Below are positions 1 through 10,571 of a DNA stretch of 64,000 bases, in pieces. Location of the stretch: assembly GCA_963693085.1 (NCBI GenBank), contig OY856411.1:1349782050-1349846049 (forward strand), read 5' to 3'. Position 1 is the stretch's first letter; each line of letters begins with the position of its first letter. The stretch comes from Alisma plantago-aquatica (Eukaryota; Streptophyta; Magnoliopsida; Alismatales; Alismataceae). The notes below the pieces were generated by a model that was not told the DNA's origin, did no database searches, and was given only the letters and a program-made list of their open reading frames with translations. A program made the translations under genes and the position numbers.

Positions 1-345
1 TAACTGAACTAGAGAAGGCCTTTAGAATCCTCAACATCCCAGAAGCTGAGAAGGTTAGACATGTTGTGTATCTTCTCAAGGGGAGTGCTGGTCATTGGTG
101 GACCATGGAAGAACAAAAGAGGCCTGGTGTGGAGATTGCATGGGAAGTTTTTCGACGTGAATTTATCAATAGATACTTCCCTAAGATGTTTTTGGATGAG
201 AAAATCTCTCAGTTTGAGAGGTTAAGATAGGGACCTATGAACATTAGTGAGTACAATGCTAAGTTCATGGAGCTTTTGCGGTTATGTCCACACATGGCGA
301 CCACATATGAAGAAAGGATTAGGCGTTTTGAGAAAGGATTAAACG
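1..345 (+). pseudogene. gag fragment (retrotransposon gag domain), Ty3/gypsy
   Basis: The translation shows the typical plant Ty3/gypsy gag capsid pattern: a WW-type core near 100-115, a REFINRYFP segment near 155-180, and SEYNAKFMELLRLCPHM near 243-295. Gag would form the virus-like particle that packages element RNA in the cytoplasm. The start lies upstream of the window. An in-frame TAG at 228-230 sits where relatives read Gln (LR-stop-GP, versus RQG). The C-terminal part with the zinc knuckle is missing, because the reading frame runs directly into RT/RNase H sequence at about 345-356. It is a pseudogene fragment. Confidence 0.85.
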
Positions 346-1000
346 TTGAGTTGACCAGGAAGGATGTTCCTTTTGTCTGGAATGACAAGTGTCAACAATC
401 TTTTCAGTTGTTGAAGGAGAGGTTGACAAGTGCACATGTGCTTGTGTTACCTGAACAAGGTAAATGATATATAGTTTTCTGTGATGCCTCCAAGAATGGA
501 CTAGGATGTGTGTTGATGCAGGATAAACAAGTGATTTCTTTTGCTTCCCGATAGCTTAATAAACACAAGGAGAATTATCCGACACACGATCTAGAACTAG
601 TTGTTGTGGTTCATGCCTTGAAGATCTGGAGACATTATCTTTATGGAGAAACGTTCCAAATTTTCACTGATCATAAGAACCTTAAGTATATCTTTTCTCA
701 GCATGAGCTTAACATGAGGCAACGCCGCTGGATGGAGTTAATCAAAGATTACGACTGTACAATTGATTACCATCCAGGGAAGCCCAATGTAGTTGCTGAT
801 GCTTTGAGTAGGAAGTCAACAACACCAGCCTTAGATAAAGCACAACTGAATTCCTTGGTGTGCTCTAGGAGAGATATGCTTATCTCCTTAAGGCAAGACA
901 ATGTACAGTTAAAAGTATCATTGTTAGCTGGGTTGTTAGATGAGATGCATATAAAACCTACTCTAAGAGAGCAGATTAAGGAGGCATAACAAGTTGATGC
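346..1000 (+). pseudogene. RT C-terminal edge and RNase H domain, Ty3/gypsy pol
   Basis: A segment beginning RKDVPFVWNDKCQQSF is the usual plant gypsy connection between RT and RNase H. RNase H degrades the RNA strand of the RNA/DNA hybrid during reverse transcription. Expected active-site contexts are visible: FCDAS near 477-491, DLEL near 588-599, FTDHK at 663-677 and VADALSRK from 792. Stops interrupt the frame at 465-467 (TGA), 552-554 (TAG) and 987-989 (TAA). The protease and the RT palm are absent because the preceding gag is joined to this segment by deletion. Its family membership is clear and it is non-functional. Confidence 0.9.
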
Positions 1001-1950
1001 TGCAGTTCAACTGATCAGATCAGAGTATGGTAGTAAGAAACGAGATGGTTTCCATGACTCAGATGATCAAGTAGCTTGTTATCATGGTAGGATGATAGTG
1101 CCTAACGTGGATAACTTGAGAAAGTTAGTCCTGGAAGAAGCTCATTCTTCGATGTACGCTATGCATCTAGGAAGCACCAAGATGTATCGAAACTTGAAAG
1201 ATATGTATTGGTGGCCTAGAATGAAGAAGGATGTTACCGAGTTCGTTATGCGGTGTCCTGTGTGTCAGCAAGTTAAAGCTGAACACCAGAAGCCTGCAGG
1301 AACAATGTAACCTTTACCCATACCACAGTGGAAGTGGGATCATGTAACAATGGACTTTGTTGTTGGCCTACCCAGGACAAGCAAAGGGCATGATTCCATA
1401 TGGGTAATAGTTGATAGGTTGACAAAGACAACACATTTCTTGCCTGTCAAAACAACCTATTCTGTTGAGAAGCTAGCACAATTATATGTTGATGAGATAG
1501 TAAGGCTGCATGGAGTCCCAGTAACCATCGTTTTTGACAGAGGTCCCCAGTTTACGAGTTGTTTTTGGGAGCGACTTGATAAAGCTTTAGGCACACAGTT
1601 AAGGTTTAGTACAACCTTTCATCCTCAAACTGATGGACAGTCAGAGAGGACTATACAGACCTTGGAGGACTTGCTTAGAGCATGTGTTCTTTAGTTTACG
1701 GGGAGTTGGGATCTGCACCTAAGCTTGATAGAGTTTGCCTATAACAACAACTATCAACATAGCATTGATATGGCACCTTATGAAGCTTTTTATGGTAGAC
1801 GTTTTAGTCACCCCTATGTTAGTATGAAACTGGTGAATACCAACTTTTAGGTCCTGATCTTGTGCAACAGACCACAGAGAAGATTAAAGTAATACAACAA
1901 CAGATAAAGACTGCACATGATAGGCAGAAATCTTATGTTGATAAGCATCG
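1001..1950 (+). pseudogene. Integrase (HHCC zinc finger and DDE core), Ty3/gypsy
   Basis: The N-terminal HHCC finger reads AHSSMYAMHLG... then CPVCQQ (about 1140-1270). The catalytic core follows: D in [10 protein letters not shown] (1353-1355), D in VFDRGPQF (1536-1538) and E in DGQSERT (1644-1646). The second D and the E are separated by 35 residues, which fits D-D(35)E integrases. The core would cut and join element DNA into the chromosome. TAA at 1308-1310 and TAG at 1692-1694 break the frame, and a frame change occurs near 1845-1855 after YGRRFSHPYV. All three catalytic residues survive although the gene is broken. Confidence 0.92.
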
Positions 1951-1975
1951 TAGACCTTTAGAATTCTAGGTTGGA

Positions 1976-2389
1976 GACAGAGTGTATCTCAAAGTCTCAC
2001 CTTGGAAAGGAGTTCTTCGATTTGGAAGGAAAGGGAAGCTAGCTCCTAGGTTTATGGGGCCTTATCCAATCATTGAACGGATTGGAAGAGTAGCTTATAA
2101 GCTAGAGTTACCACCAGAGTTACAGAAGTTACACCCTGTGTTCCACATTTCCATGCTTAGGAAATGCCACCCTGATACAAAATCAGTTCTACAACCTATG
2201 GAAGTAGAATTGAATGATGATGTATCTTATGAGGAAGGACCTGTGTCAATCTTTGATAAAAGAATTAAAAAGCTGAAAAAGAAAGACATAAGTCTTGTGA
2301 AAGTCCTCTGGAATCATCGTGGTGTTGAAGAAGACACGTGGGAACTAGAGGAAGAGATGAGAAGGAAATACCCTGCTCTTTTCTCTTAA
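1976..2389 (+). pseudogene. Integrase C-terminus: GPY/F region and chromodomain-like tail
   Basis: This is an open stretch after a TAG in LEF-stop-VGDRVYL. It contains KLAPRFMGPYPIIERIG (GPY/F motif), then a leucine-rich HPVFHISMLRK segment, and ends in a chromodomain-like fold whose typical words include VKVLWNHR and EEDTWELEEEM. In chromoviruses this tail is thought to direct integration toward particular chromatin. The stretch is about 135 codons with no internal stop, so it is the best-preserved part of the element. The frame continues from integrase, so no independent start is implied. Confidence 0.9.
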
Positions 2390-2423
2390 AATGTTTTGTT
2401 GATTTCGAGGACGAAATCCTTGT

Positions 2424-2438
2424 AAGGGGTGGATAATT
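2424..2438 (+). other. Polypurine tract before the 3' LTR of gypsy element 1
   Basis: A purine run, aaggggtgga, follows the conserved plant gypsy sequence gacgaaatcctt, shortly after the pol stop at 2387-2389. It stands just before TGTAACATCC. Purine tracts in this position prime plus-strand DNA synthesis and mark the internal/LTR boundary. Confidence 0.8.
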
Positions 2439-3140
2439 TGTAACATCCCTGACATGGGTTATATACTAACCCTAGGTGTTTTGCTTAAATATGTGATTAG
2501 ATACTCGTGGATATCTTTTGAAATGTAATTAAAGCTTTTGAGGAACTTATATTTCCATTTCAGTCCTTTTTGAACAATGTTGTAATATTGTTTTGTTAAA
2601 CATGGACTAAAGTGCAAATTACCCAATTAGAGGGGTTAACTTGCAAATTGCACATGTTGAGATGTTCCTCTAATGATAAGACATCATAAGAATGCATATT
2701 ATGTAGTGATATGGATTCTCCAAGCTTGGGCACCAAGATATAGCTTGTAGAGCAATCCTTGTGCTTTAAAACCTAGTTTTGGTGTAAAGTGCAATTTACC
2801 CAAAACTTAGGGTGCAACATGTAATATATATCATCTAAAGTATCCCGCATATTTCTTGGCATCAAGTAGAGCAAAGAAAATGAGTAAGGCGCCTTATTTG
2901 AGTGATTAAGTAAGAAAGATAACCTTAATATTTAAACAACCAAGTTTTATGCAAAATGGCCTTTCATATATACAACTTATTAAGATATATGGCTTCTTTT
3001 CCTTTAACCTTGGATAAGAGAGAGGTTTTGCATGTGAAAAGGAGAAAGAAATGTGGCCAAGGGTGGAGTGAGCATGAGTGGATGGGTTTAAGAAATAAAA
3101 GAAATGACTATCTTTTCTTTGCCTTGAAAATACCCAAAAA

Positions 3141-3150
3141 TATATATAAG
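3141..3150 (+). promoter_or_regulatory. Putative LTR TATA box
   Basis: The sequence tatatataag lies about 0.7 kb inside the LTR-like block, which is a plausible U3 position, and a CA-rich start region follows. It is predicted from sequence only. Confidence 0.45.
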
Positions 3151-3670
3151 CAACCCTTTTTCCACAAAGCAAGGGAACGTTTCCCTTAGTTTCTTTTCTC
3201 ATCTTCTTGATTTGGCCGACTAAGGAGAAGCTCAGGAGAAGAGGAGGACGACCAATCTGGTTTGAGTAAGCTTTGATCATCACCTAGCTCGAATTCTTGG
3301 AGGAAATCCTACTACAAGGTTGGTTTAGTAATTTTCCTTACACAACTCTTCTTTCTAGCCATCTTCTCCATCCATATCTTGAAGAACGGACCTTGGATGA
3401 ACTTTGGAGATCAAGACACCATTAAAGATATGAATCTTGGAGCTCTGGATCAGTCCTAGAGGTGGGTTTTATAACTCTAACCTTTAAGTTTTGCTTATGC
3501 ATCTTTCTTTCATTAAAACATTGCTTATTCTCCTTCTTTAGACACTTCTATGTGTTCTTGTAAGCATTTCTGTGAAGAATAGTCCCTGATCTTGAGGTAG
3601 AAGATGATGACGTTATTTCAAAAGTTTATCCATAATCTTTCTTTAACAAACGGTCTTCCACCTCTTGCAC

Positions 3671-5033
3671 AAACGGTTTCCCAAACCGTTTGGGAGCAAA
3701 CGGTTTCAAACCGTTTGAAAGCAAACGGTTTCAACCAAGAACGCATGGAAGCAAACAGTCCAAGACCGTTTGGATGCGTTGACCAGGAATTGACCATTTG
3801 GAGGTCTGTTGTAGACATTATGGACTAATCACCCACCAAAAATCATCATCTAATTCCAAGCAAATCACCAATTGAAGGCACATCAATCACCTAAACCCTA
3901 ATCGGGTTAATTGCTGATTTCAATAACTTAATCATATTGAAGTTTGGGTTGAGTGGCCCAAACGGTTTCAAAACCGTTTGGGGACCACCCAAACAGTCTC
4001 AAGACCGTTTGTTGATCACCCAAGACCATTTGGAGGTCTATGGTTAAGTGGGGTTGACCAATTGAGGGTCCAATGATATCAAGTTGTTGAGCAATTAAGT
4101 GCTGATTTGGTGACCAAACCTAGGGTCCAACCCTTAAGTGAATGACTTGGTTTTTGATGAAATAATGAGCAAACGGTCTCAAGACCATTTGGAGGATGTC
4201 CAAATGATCCCAAGACCGTTTGGGGTTTACCCAAGACCGTTTTTAGGTCTAGGGTTGACCATGGTTAAGTGATTGAAGATTGAAAGACAACAAGTTGAAG
4301 TATAATCGATTAGTGACCTAATGATCAAATCAATGAACCAAACCTTAGTAAGTTGAGTTAGTTTTTGATGTGACTTGAGAAAACGGTCTCAAGACCGTTT
4401 GGAGTATGTCCAAATGATCCCAAGACCGTTTGGGGTCAGGTCATGACCCAATTGATTGATGGTTCAATGGTTTCAATGTGAATTAGACTCATGTTGATAC
4501 ATGTTGAAGGGTGATCGATTCCAAACCCTAATTCAATTGAACCAAGCCCTAATTGGTGATCAATTGAGGGTCAATTGAGTGTCAAATCAGTAGAGGGTTG
4601 ACCTAATTGACTCGATTGATAAGTGGCAAACAAGTGCATGAACGATTGAAGGGTTCAACATTGGAAACCCTAACTCAATTGAAGTGGTTGAGACACTTTT
4701 TGGTCCATGCAGTTTTGAGGTGGTTTTGACCAAAAGGTCTCAAGACCTTTTGGGTCCAAATGGTCTCAAGACTGTTTGGGACCAAACGGTCCCAAACTGT
4801 TTGGTGCTCATGCGGTTTCAATATCAATTTTGTCCATGCGGTTTCAAAAGTCAAAGTTGGCCAAACGGTCTTCACCTCATCTTGGGCAAACGGTCTTGGG
4901 TGTGTACTTTACTAAATGGTTTCAAAAGTCAAACTAGACCAAACAGTCAACACCACCAAATGGTTTCAAGGTTCATCCAAGACCGTTTGGAGGGTTAGTG
5001 TGCAAGATCGTTTGAGGTCTAAAAAGGTCAAGA
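3671..5033. repeat. Dispersed cluster of 20-bp palindromes (AAACGGTCT/AGACCGTTT class)
   Basis: More than a dozen copies of a near-perfect inverted repeat are scattered over 1.36 kb of the LTR-like block. The model copy AAACGGTCTCAAGACCGTTT is at 4381-4400. Variants keep both arms complementary: AAACGGTTT/AAACCGTTT at 3671-3691 and 3698-3716, and AAAAGGTCT/AGACCTTTT at 4732-4751. Other copies are one-sided decays, for example around 4170 and 4411. Spacing is irregular. The same class recurs as a strict 26-bp tandem array at 29913-30082. Function is unknown. Possible roles are dimeric protein binding sites in DNA or hairpins in element RNA. Confidence 0.85.
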
Positions 5034-5718
5034 ACGTTTGATTCCTTAGTGGTCAAGATGGGTTAGTGGTTGATTAACCTAAACCTTAGAGATACCTAAA
5101 GTGATTAAGGGTCTAAGTAATTAGTGGATTAATACATGTTATGACCAATGGTGAACATTGTAAATGTACCCTTGATGGGATAGTGTGACTAATACCCCTT
5201 GAACAAGTAAACCCTAATGACCATAATGGTGATGACATAACTTATGTTGTCAAGGTTGTTTTGGCTTAGTCTAATCAAGGGGGATGTAATCATTATCTCA
5301 TAGGAAGAGGAGAGATAATACTTCCTATATGAATGAGAATCAAGTAATAAACTTCCAATATGTATGAATACATCTAATTAGGGTATGATCCTTCATAGTG
5401 AGATAATGGAAACTCTAGTTATGATGATTAATGAATCTTAACCTAATTGAGGGCATTAATGAAAGTAATCTCCATACATGATGATGGTATGATCTCAATT
5501 CATTGCAAATGTTATGAAATGTGAATAGTAAACCCTAATCTAGGGTGATGTGATGATATGAGCAGTAAACCCTAATTCTGGATTATGCTTTTAAGCATGA
5601 AACTCGACGAGTGAAATATGAGATAAGGAATCACTCTTCCTAATCAAGCTAAGGGGTTGAATAACTCTAATTGGATTGAAAAAAAAATCCTAACCCTAGA
5701 AACCAGCTGTGGTGATGT

Positions 5719-5781
5719 AACACGGTCGTGGTAATTTGTCAGTAGCACGACCGTGCAAGGTAGTACGGCCGTGGTGTTTTA
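5719..5781. repeat. Small cluster of CACGGCCGTG-type palindromes
   Basis: Three units follow one another: cacggtcgtgg, cacgaccgtgcaagg and acggccgtggtg. The last two match the repeated word order of the dense array at 29243-29636 (cacgaccgtgcaagg, then a cacggccgtgg unit). Two loci of the window therefore share both palindrome classes. Confidence 0.7.
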
Positions 5782-7186
5782 TATTTAATTTGAAAAGAAC
5801 TTATATGGTGCTGATATAGATACAATGTGCATGTTATCAATTGTGTTAACCATGCAGGTTTATATAACCAGGTGGGCATAGCCAGGTAAGGGTTATGATG
5901 CCATATATATTGAAAGCATTTTATAAGCTTTAAGAATAATGATAAACTATGTTGCCTAGTGAGAGGTAACATATGAGATTGGTAGTCTGTATGAGCTATG
6001 AGAAACATCTACATTGCTATAGTCAAGGTCATGCTGTTAAATGACTTGATGTAAATATGTTACTTGGTAACAAGTGTTTTGATGATCTAAGGGTTTGAAT
6101 ACCCATATTCTTGAATCACAATAATGAGATGGTTAGGGACTGATATCCCAGTGTTAACTATGTGTGACATAATCTTGATACAATTAATACTCTTTCTTTA
6201 TAGCAATTGTCCTTTTAGTTTATGTTTGAAAACATGCCTGATGCTAAAAGAATGCCATAATGTACTTAAATAATCAAGTATAATGATATCATGTAGAGCC
6301 CTAATCATAGATCCATCATTGTCAGAAATTAAATGATGGTGAAACATGTTTTCCTAAGGGAACTCCTGGAAAGCATACTTTTGAGTATGTGGGGGTTATG
6401 GACGCGAATATCCTTACGTCCTAATGTAGGATTTGATATGAGATGTACCTTTAATCTCTCAATCCTTCATTATATGTTTATGCCGGGATGATGTATCACT
6501 AATCTCCCGATGATGTTGTTAATGCCGCATCGATGGGAGATAAACAAGAAATCCCTCGATGGCGAAGAGAGTACAGAACGCCACTGTAACTCTAATAGCA
6601 AAGTTGCCAGAATACCTTGGAAAGCTATTATAGTAGAGACACAAGATGTACTGCATGTTGAACCTCATACTGATTGAGGAAGATGAGGTCATAGGAATCT
6701 GACTCTTCTGATGACCTATCTATGGTACCGATTGTGATTTCATAATGGTCGGTTGGAGTATGAGAGGTGTAACTCATCTCCTCAGGGCATAAATATGTTT
6801 GAAAGATGTAATCAGCCGTATAGCATAACTGCTTAGGTTGAACTACGAGAAACAATGACTGATGATACATTGTTTATAGTGTTCTAGTTAAATAACTAGT
6901 ATACATGTTCTTCATATTCCTTATTGTTATATGTCTTGTCATTCAATTAAGTTATAATTGAAATGATTGCTTAACAGAATGTTGCTTTACTTAGTTTACA
7001 CCATGTTTTATCTGCTGTGGAATGTTCATAATTCTAATGCTCAATGTTATTCTATTTATTGCAATAACAAAGCTTCTGGCGGAGAGTTATAACTCTCGCT
7101 GGGACAATTATTCAAATTGTCTCAACCCCGTGGGATTCGACTTTTTAGGTAGACGCCGAGGATGAAGGAACCCATCAGTGGGTGAG

Positions 7187-7214
7187 CAACAACAACATCA
7201 ACAACAACAACATC
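7187..7214. repeat. (AAC)n microsatellite
   Basis: An interrupted run of aac/aacatc units lies within the 3' part of the long LTR-like block. It is a simple sequence repeat with no further role seen. Confidence 0.8.
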
Positions 7215-9289
7215 AGGGACAACAATGATCTTCAGGTGGAGACACTATCTGTCAAGCCTTGTAGATAGAATGTCCTATGTGTCGTCTCTATATCTCAGGT
7301 CCTAGGAGTCAGTATATATTTAAAGATAGATTTGAGATTTTTGGGCTTAATGCCTCGAGATTTTTGTATCTTGCCTTGTACAACTAACAAGGCAAGTTGA
7401 TGTATGTAACTCGAGGTGTGATATTATAGAGATGTAATGATAAATCAGTATGTAAACAACTTATCATGTTTCTTTATGAAAAAGTTTTATCGTTTCTAGA
7501 TCTCTTTACGAAAAAGTTTTAATTCTTAGTAAATTTCCATAATTCTGCTGCTAGTTAATCGCTTTCACATTCGTTGATCTCGATTCCCCGAGTAGATCAC
7601 CACACCTAGTACATGGCCTACTTGTTAAGTAGGACATCAGTTTATCAGGAGTTAGAAATTGGGCTACCCACATGTAGTGCCATGAGACTCTTTAGCACAC
7701 TATGAGTTAAGGAGTGGGCTACCTATGGGTAGTTCCATGTGACTCAACCCTAGAAATTGATTCACCTGTTAGGTAGGATCATGAGGGGTTTAATTGGGAT
7801 CTACCATAAGGAAGGTAGAATCCAGTTCTACTGCAGGGACAAAGCAGAGGATAGGGTATGGATGGATCACACAATTATATTTAAAACGTAAAGTTGTTTG
7901 TTAAACTGTAATTGACTGCAATACGTTGTTATGGATAATTGCATGATTATTGTTTCCCCCACATTCCAGCTTTATGCTGACCGACGTTTTGTTTGTCGGC
8001 GTTTTAGGTACAAAATAGAAAGTACAAACAATAAATCGTCATATTGTGAAATACATGAATTAAAGTACAAGGAGGATTAGTTAGAATAGAATTCATACGT
8101 GGATAGAAGTTTAGAAATCCAAGTTTTCAAAAGGTATGCAAAATTTTATTTTATCACAACTTTTCAATATAGTCTGGTAGAATTTAATAATTATTACTAA
8201 TTATTTGTCGAACCTTTGATCCAGAAAATTAGGATAACGACTCTGACCTATTGGTCTCCCTTAATTAGGGGTTACCGGGAGGCGGGGTCATTACATAACA
8301 ACTACATGTGCCCAAGGACCATGGGTTAGGAGGTTGGCCACCTTTATGAGTTCATGGGGCCTAAGGGGTAAAAGTGAGAGGCACTCCTTAGATGCATAAG
8401 GGTCGGATCACCCCAAAAGTGCTGGCACCCTAGAGACCTTGAGGTATGACTAAGGATTGTAGATAAAGAAGATATGTTAAGATCCAAAAGGTGATGGGAA
8501 AAGTTTTCCCATGGGTGTAGACCCATAATCGAGTTGTTTATGATGTGGAGACATGTGATGTACGTTTCAACTTAGTTTGGAAAGTGTTCCGGCGATGTGT
8601 GATGCACCATATCTACTCTTGGAACAAGATGAACTTTGTACCTGGACTACATCCAAATGCTTATTTCCTCTCGTTATGGGGGTGAGAGTTAGGGCAATAC
8701 ACATGCCATACACTAAGGATAAAGATGATGTGAGTTGAAACATTACTATGATGTATGAGGATAGAGATAGTAGCGTACATTTGTGGAGAGTATGATGTAT
8801 GGATGGTTTACAAACATGAAGAGAACTAAGTTGGTCATCATATGAGGATGTTATTATCAAGAGCAATATGGAATTTATGAGTTATATAAGCTTGAGTTGG
8901 ATAACCAAGATCATGATCTTGAAGTTTTCTTGACTCAGTTAGACCTAAATCCGAGATGAGGATGATGAGTATATGAGGGTTTATGTCTTCATCGTTACCT
9001 AGCACATAAGGATGTAAGGTGGTAATGGATGTCCTTAGTTGAGACACAACAATTTATTTAGCCAATAGAGGGGCTAGAAGAGGTTGTTAGGTGAACCCTA
9101 AGTTCGTGAGACATATAGGGCTAATCCTCTGATACAACCAGTCTTGTTGGTTGAGTAATTTTTGCTTGGTTAGCCACCCTAGATCTTGATTAGATAGAAG
9201 GATGGCTATAAGAACCTCAGATACACCTCTCAGGAAAGGAAGGTGATGGAACCCACGACTAGAGTGTTTTAGGGTTTATGAGGAGTCAA

Positions 9290-9960
9290 CCCTGAGGAAT
9301 CATGACATGCAGGAGCTCGTGATGTTAAGTACACCCTGCATTGTGGTACTACTAAGATGATTAAAGTTTGCAATACTGCTTTGAATACCTGAGATAAAGA
9401 AGTACCTGAGATAAAGAAATAGATAGAGTTGCATGTAGCTTGTCGCCATGCATGCCAGTGGGTGAAGGCCGAACACCAATATCCCAATAAGTTGCTACGG
9501 ACAATGAAGAGTCCCTAAGAGGGAATGGGAGAAGATTACAATAGACGTTGTGGATGGTCTCCTATGGACCAAGAGAGGTCATGATGCAATATGGGTTATG
9601 GTAGATTGCCTTACCAAGTTGGCCTAATCCCTTGCCTAAGAGAGAGTGTTGTCAATGTGATAGATCCAGTGGAACTATTTGCATGAGAGAGATAGTTCAA
9701 CTACACCATGATCCGAGTTCAATACCTGGAGGATGACCTCAAATTCACTTCCCTACGGTGGTAGTAGGAACATGAAGAACTCAATACCAGTTTGAAGTTA
9801 GCACATCTTATCACCCGTAACTGATAGTTAGTATGATCCAGACTAGAGGGTCTGATGAGAGCGTGTGTGCTCATTCAGGGTGATATTTGGGGGCAGTTTT
9901 TGTCCTATGAGAGTTTGTGATGATAGCCACCATAGCCACTATCAGGATGTAAGAAGCTCT
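9290..9960 (+). pseudogene. Integrase remnant of gypsy element 2
   Basis: Frame-hopping translation gives TLHCGTTKM... then CRHACQWVKAEHQYP (zinc-finger end, about 9335-9480). ITIDVVDGLLWTKRGHDAIW and MVDCLTK (core, about 9535-9625) follow, then a weak DGQSERT-like region near 9820. Relatives read MDFVVGLP...[15 protein letters not shown] here. Many stops and frameshifts are present and no open frame exceeds 75 codons. The similarity pattern is clear and the gene is dead. Confidence 0.75.
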
Positions 9961-10189
9961 GTAAGGGAGGCCGTGTCAGTCATCGCTTCATTAGGATGAT
10001 GTTGGTGAAAGGACCTTGTGAAGGTCAGAGAGACTACAATGTGTGCAGATGAAGTCACTTTGATCGTGCGATGGTTGAGAAAGCCCAGGGGTGACATGAG
10101 TCATGAGCTGATGCAAAGCAGACTGACATGCATCACTGTGGGAGAATAGGCGTTATGAAAACCCGACCCCTCTGAGCTATAGCTAAAGC

Positions 10190-10548
10190 TGAGTCCCCGA
10201 TACATGGGTTCATTTGAGATGGATTGGTGGAGATGTTTATGTTTAGCCTTATCCCTCAGGATAACATGATGTATGGTGTGTTCCATGAGTTCGATCTAGG
10301 GCACTATGTGATGTATCCTAACCATGTGCTGATCCATGAACCTATTGAGCTTCTAGGGAGGCTAAAATATCCTGAGTCACCTATGAGGGTACGAGATACC
10401 AAGGTGAGAGAAAACTCAGATGTAAAAATATAAGATGATAAAGGTTCCTTAGAAGCATCATGGAGAGGATGAAGCCACATGGGAGCCGATGAGTGACATA
10501 AGGAAGTCTTATCCTATTTGTTTGTATGTTTGGTGGAATTTTGAGGGA
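10190..10548 (+). pseudogene. Chromodomain tail remnant of gypsy element 2
   Basis: The translation includes HEPIELLGRLKYPESPMRV and DTKVR in one frame. After a frameshift it continues with words equivalent to KHHGEDEATWEP and SDIRKSYP. This is the usual end of a plant chromovirus integrase, where relatives read VKVLWRHHGEDEATWE. It is followed at once by the polypurine tract at 10559-10571. It is non-functional. Confidence 0.8.
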
Positions 10549-10558
10549 AAATTCCAAT

Positions 10559-10571
10559 AAGAGGGGAAGGA
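10559..10571 (+). other. Polypurine tract before the LTR of gypsy element 2
   Basis: Aagaggggaagga is immediately followed by TGTTACAACCCC, the expected plus-strand primer and LTR start. The same arrangement is seen at 2424-2439. Confidence 0.8.

Larger units (their letters stand above)
1..2438 (+). mobile_element. Ty3/gypsy chromovirus remnant (Del/Tekay-like), internal region
   Basis: Order of domains on the plus strand: gag fragment, C-terminal RT edge plus RNase H, integrase zinc finger, integrase core, GPY/F region and a C-terminal chromodomain-like tail. A polypurine tract and an LTR start follow. This order, and a chromodomain tail ending near ...KYPALFS, are typical of plant Del/Tekay chromoviruses. 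The element is broken: the end of gag, the protease and most of RT are missing, at least seven in-frame stops interrupt it, and the frame changes near 1850. The 5' LTR lies outside the window. It is not capable of autonomous transposition. Confidence 0.93.
2439..8295 (+). repeat. Long LTR-like block of Del/Tekay-type element(s)
   Basis: The block starts TGTAACATCCC directly after a polypurine tract and ends ...GGGGTCATTACA at 8295. The end sequence is closely matched by the end of the LTR at 13958. A TATA box lies at 3141-3150. The segment at 7050-7180 (gtgggattcgac, then a gtagacgccgagg-like stretch) resembles U5-side sequence of plant gypsy LTRs. At 5.86 kb it is long for one LTR. It may be the 3' LTR of element 1 fused to a partial 5' LTR of element 2, with the join perhaps near 7.6 kb, or one LTR with nested insertions. 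No coding region was seen. Short open frames here are accidental. Confidence 0.6.
8296..10571 (+). mobile_element. Second Ty3/gypsy internal remnant, strongly decayed
   Basis: This stretch lies between two LTR edges: ...TTACA at 8295 and a polypurine tract plus TGTTACAACC at 10572. Reading across frameshifts on the plus strand recovers an integrase finger, an integrase core and a chromodomain tail in the normal order. The first kilobase (8296-9250) holds only vague traces, possibly of RNase H, and I could not place gag, protease or RT. No clear primer-binding site follows 8295. The element is older or more mutated than gypsy element 1. Confidence 0.78.

Noticed and set aside
237..467. 76-codon frame as an independent small gene
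   Set aside because: It is a deletion fusion of gag and RT/RNase H sequence within a dead retrotransposon.
2906..3283. 125-codon minus-strand frame
   Set aside because: It lies antisense across the LTR promoter region, with low-complexity Lys/Phe-rich content and no domain.
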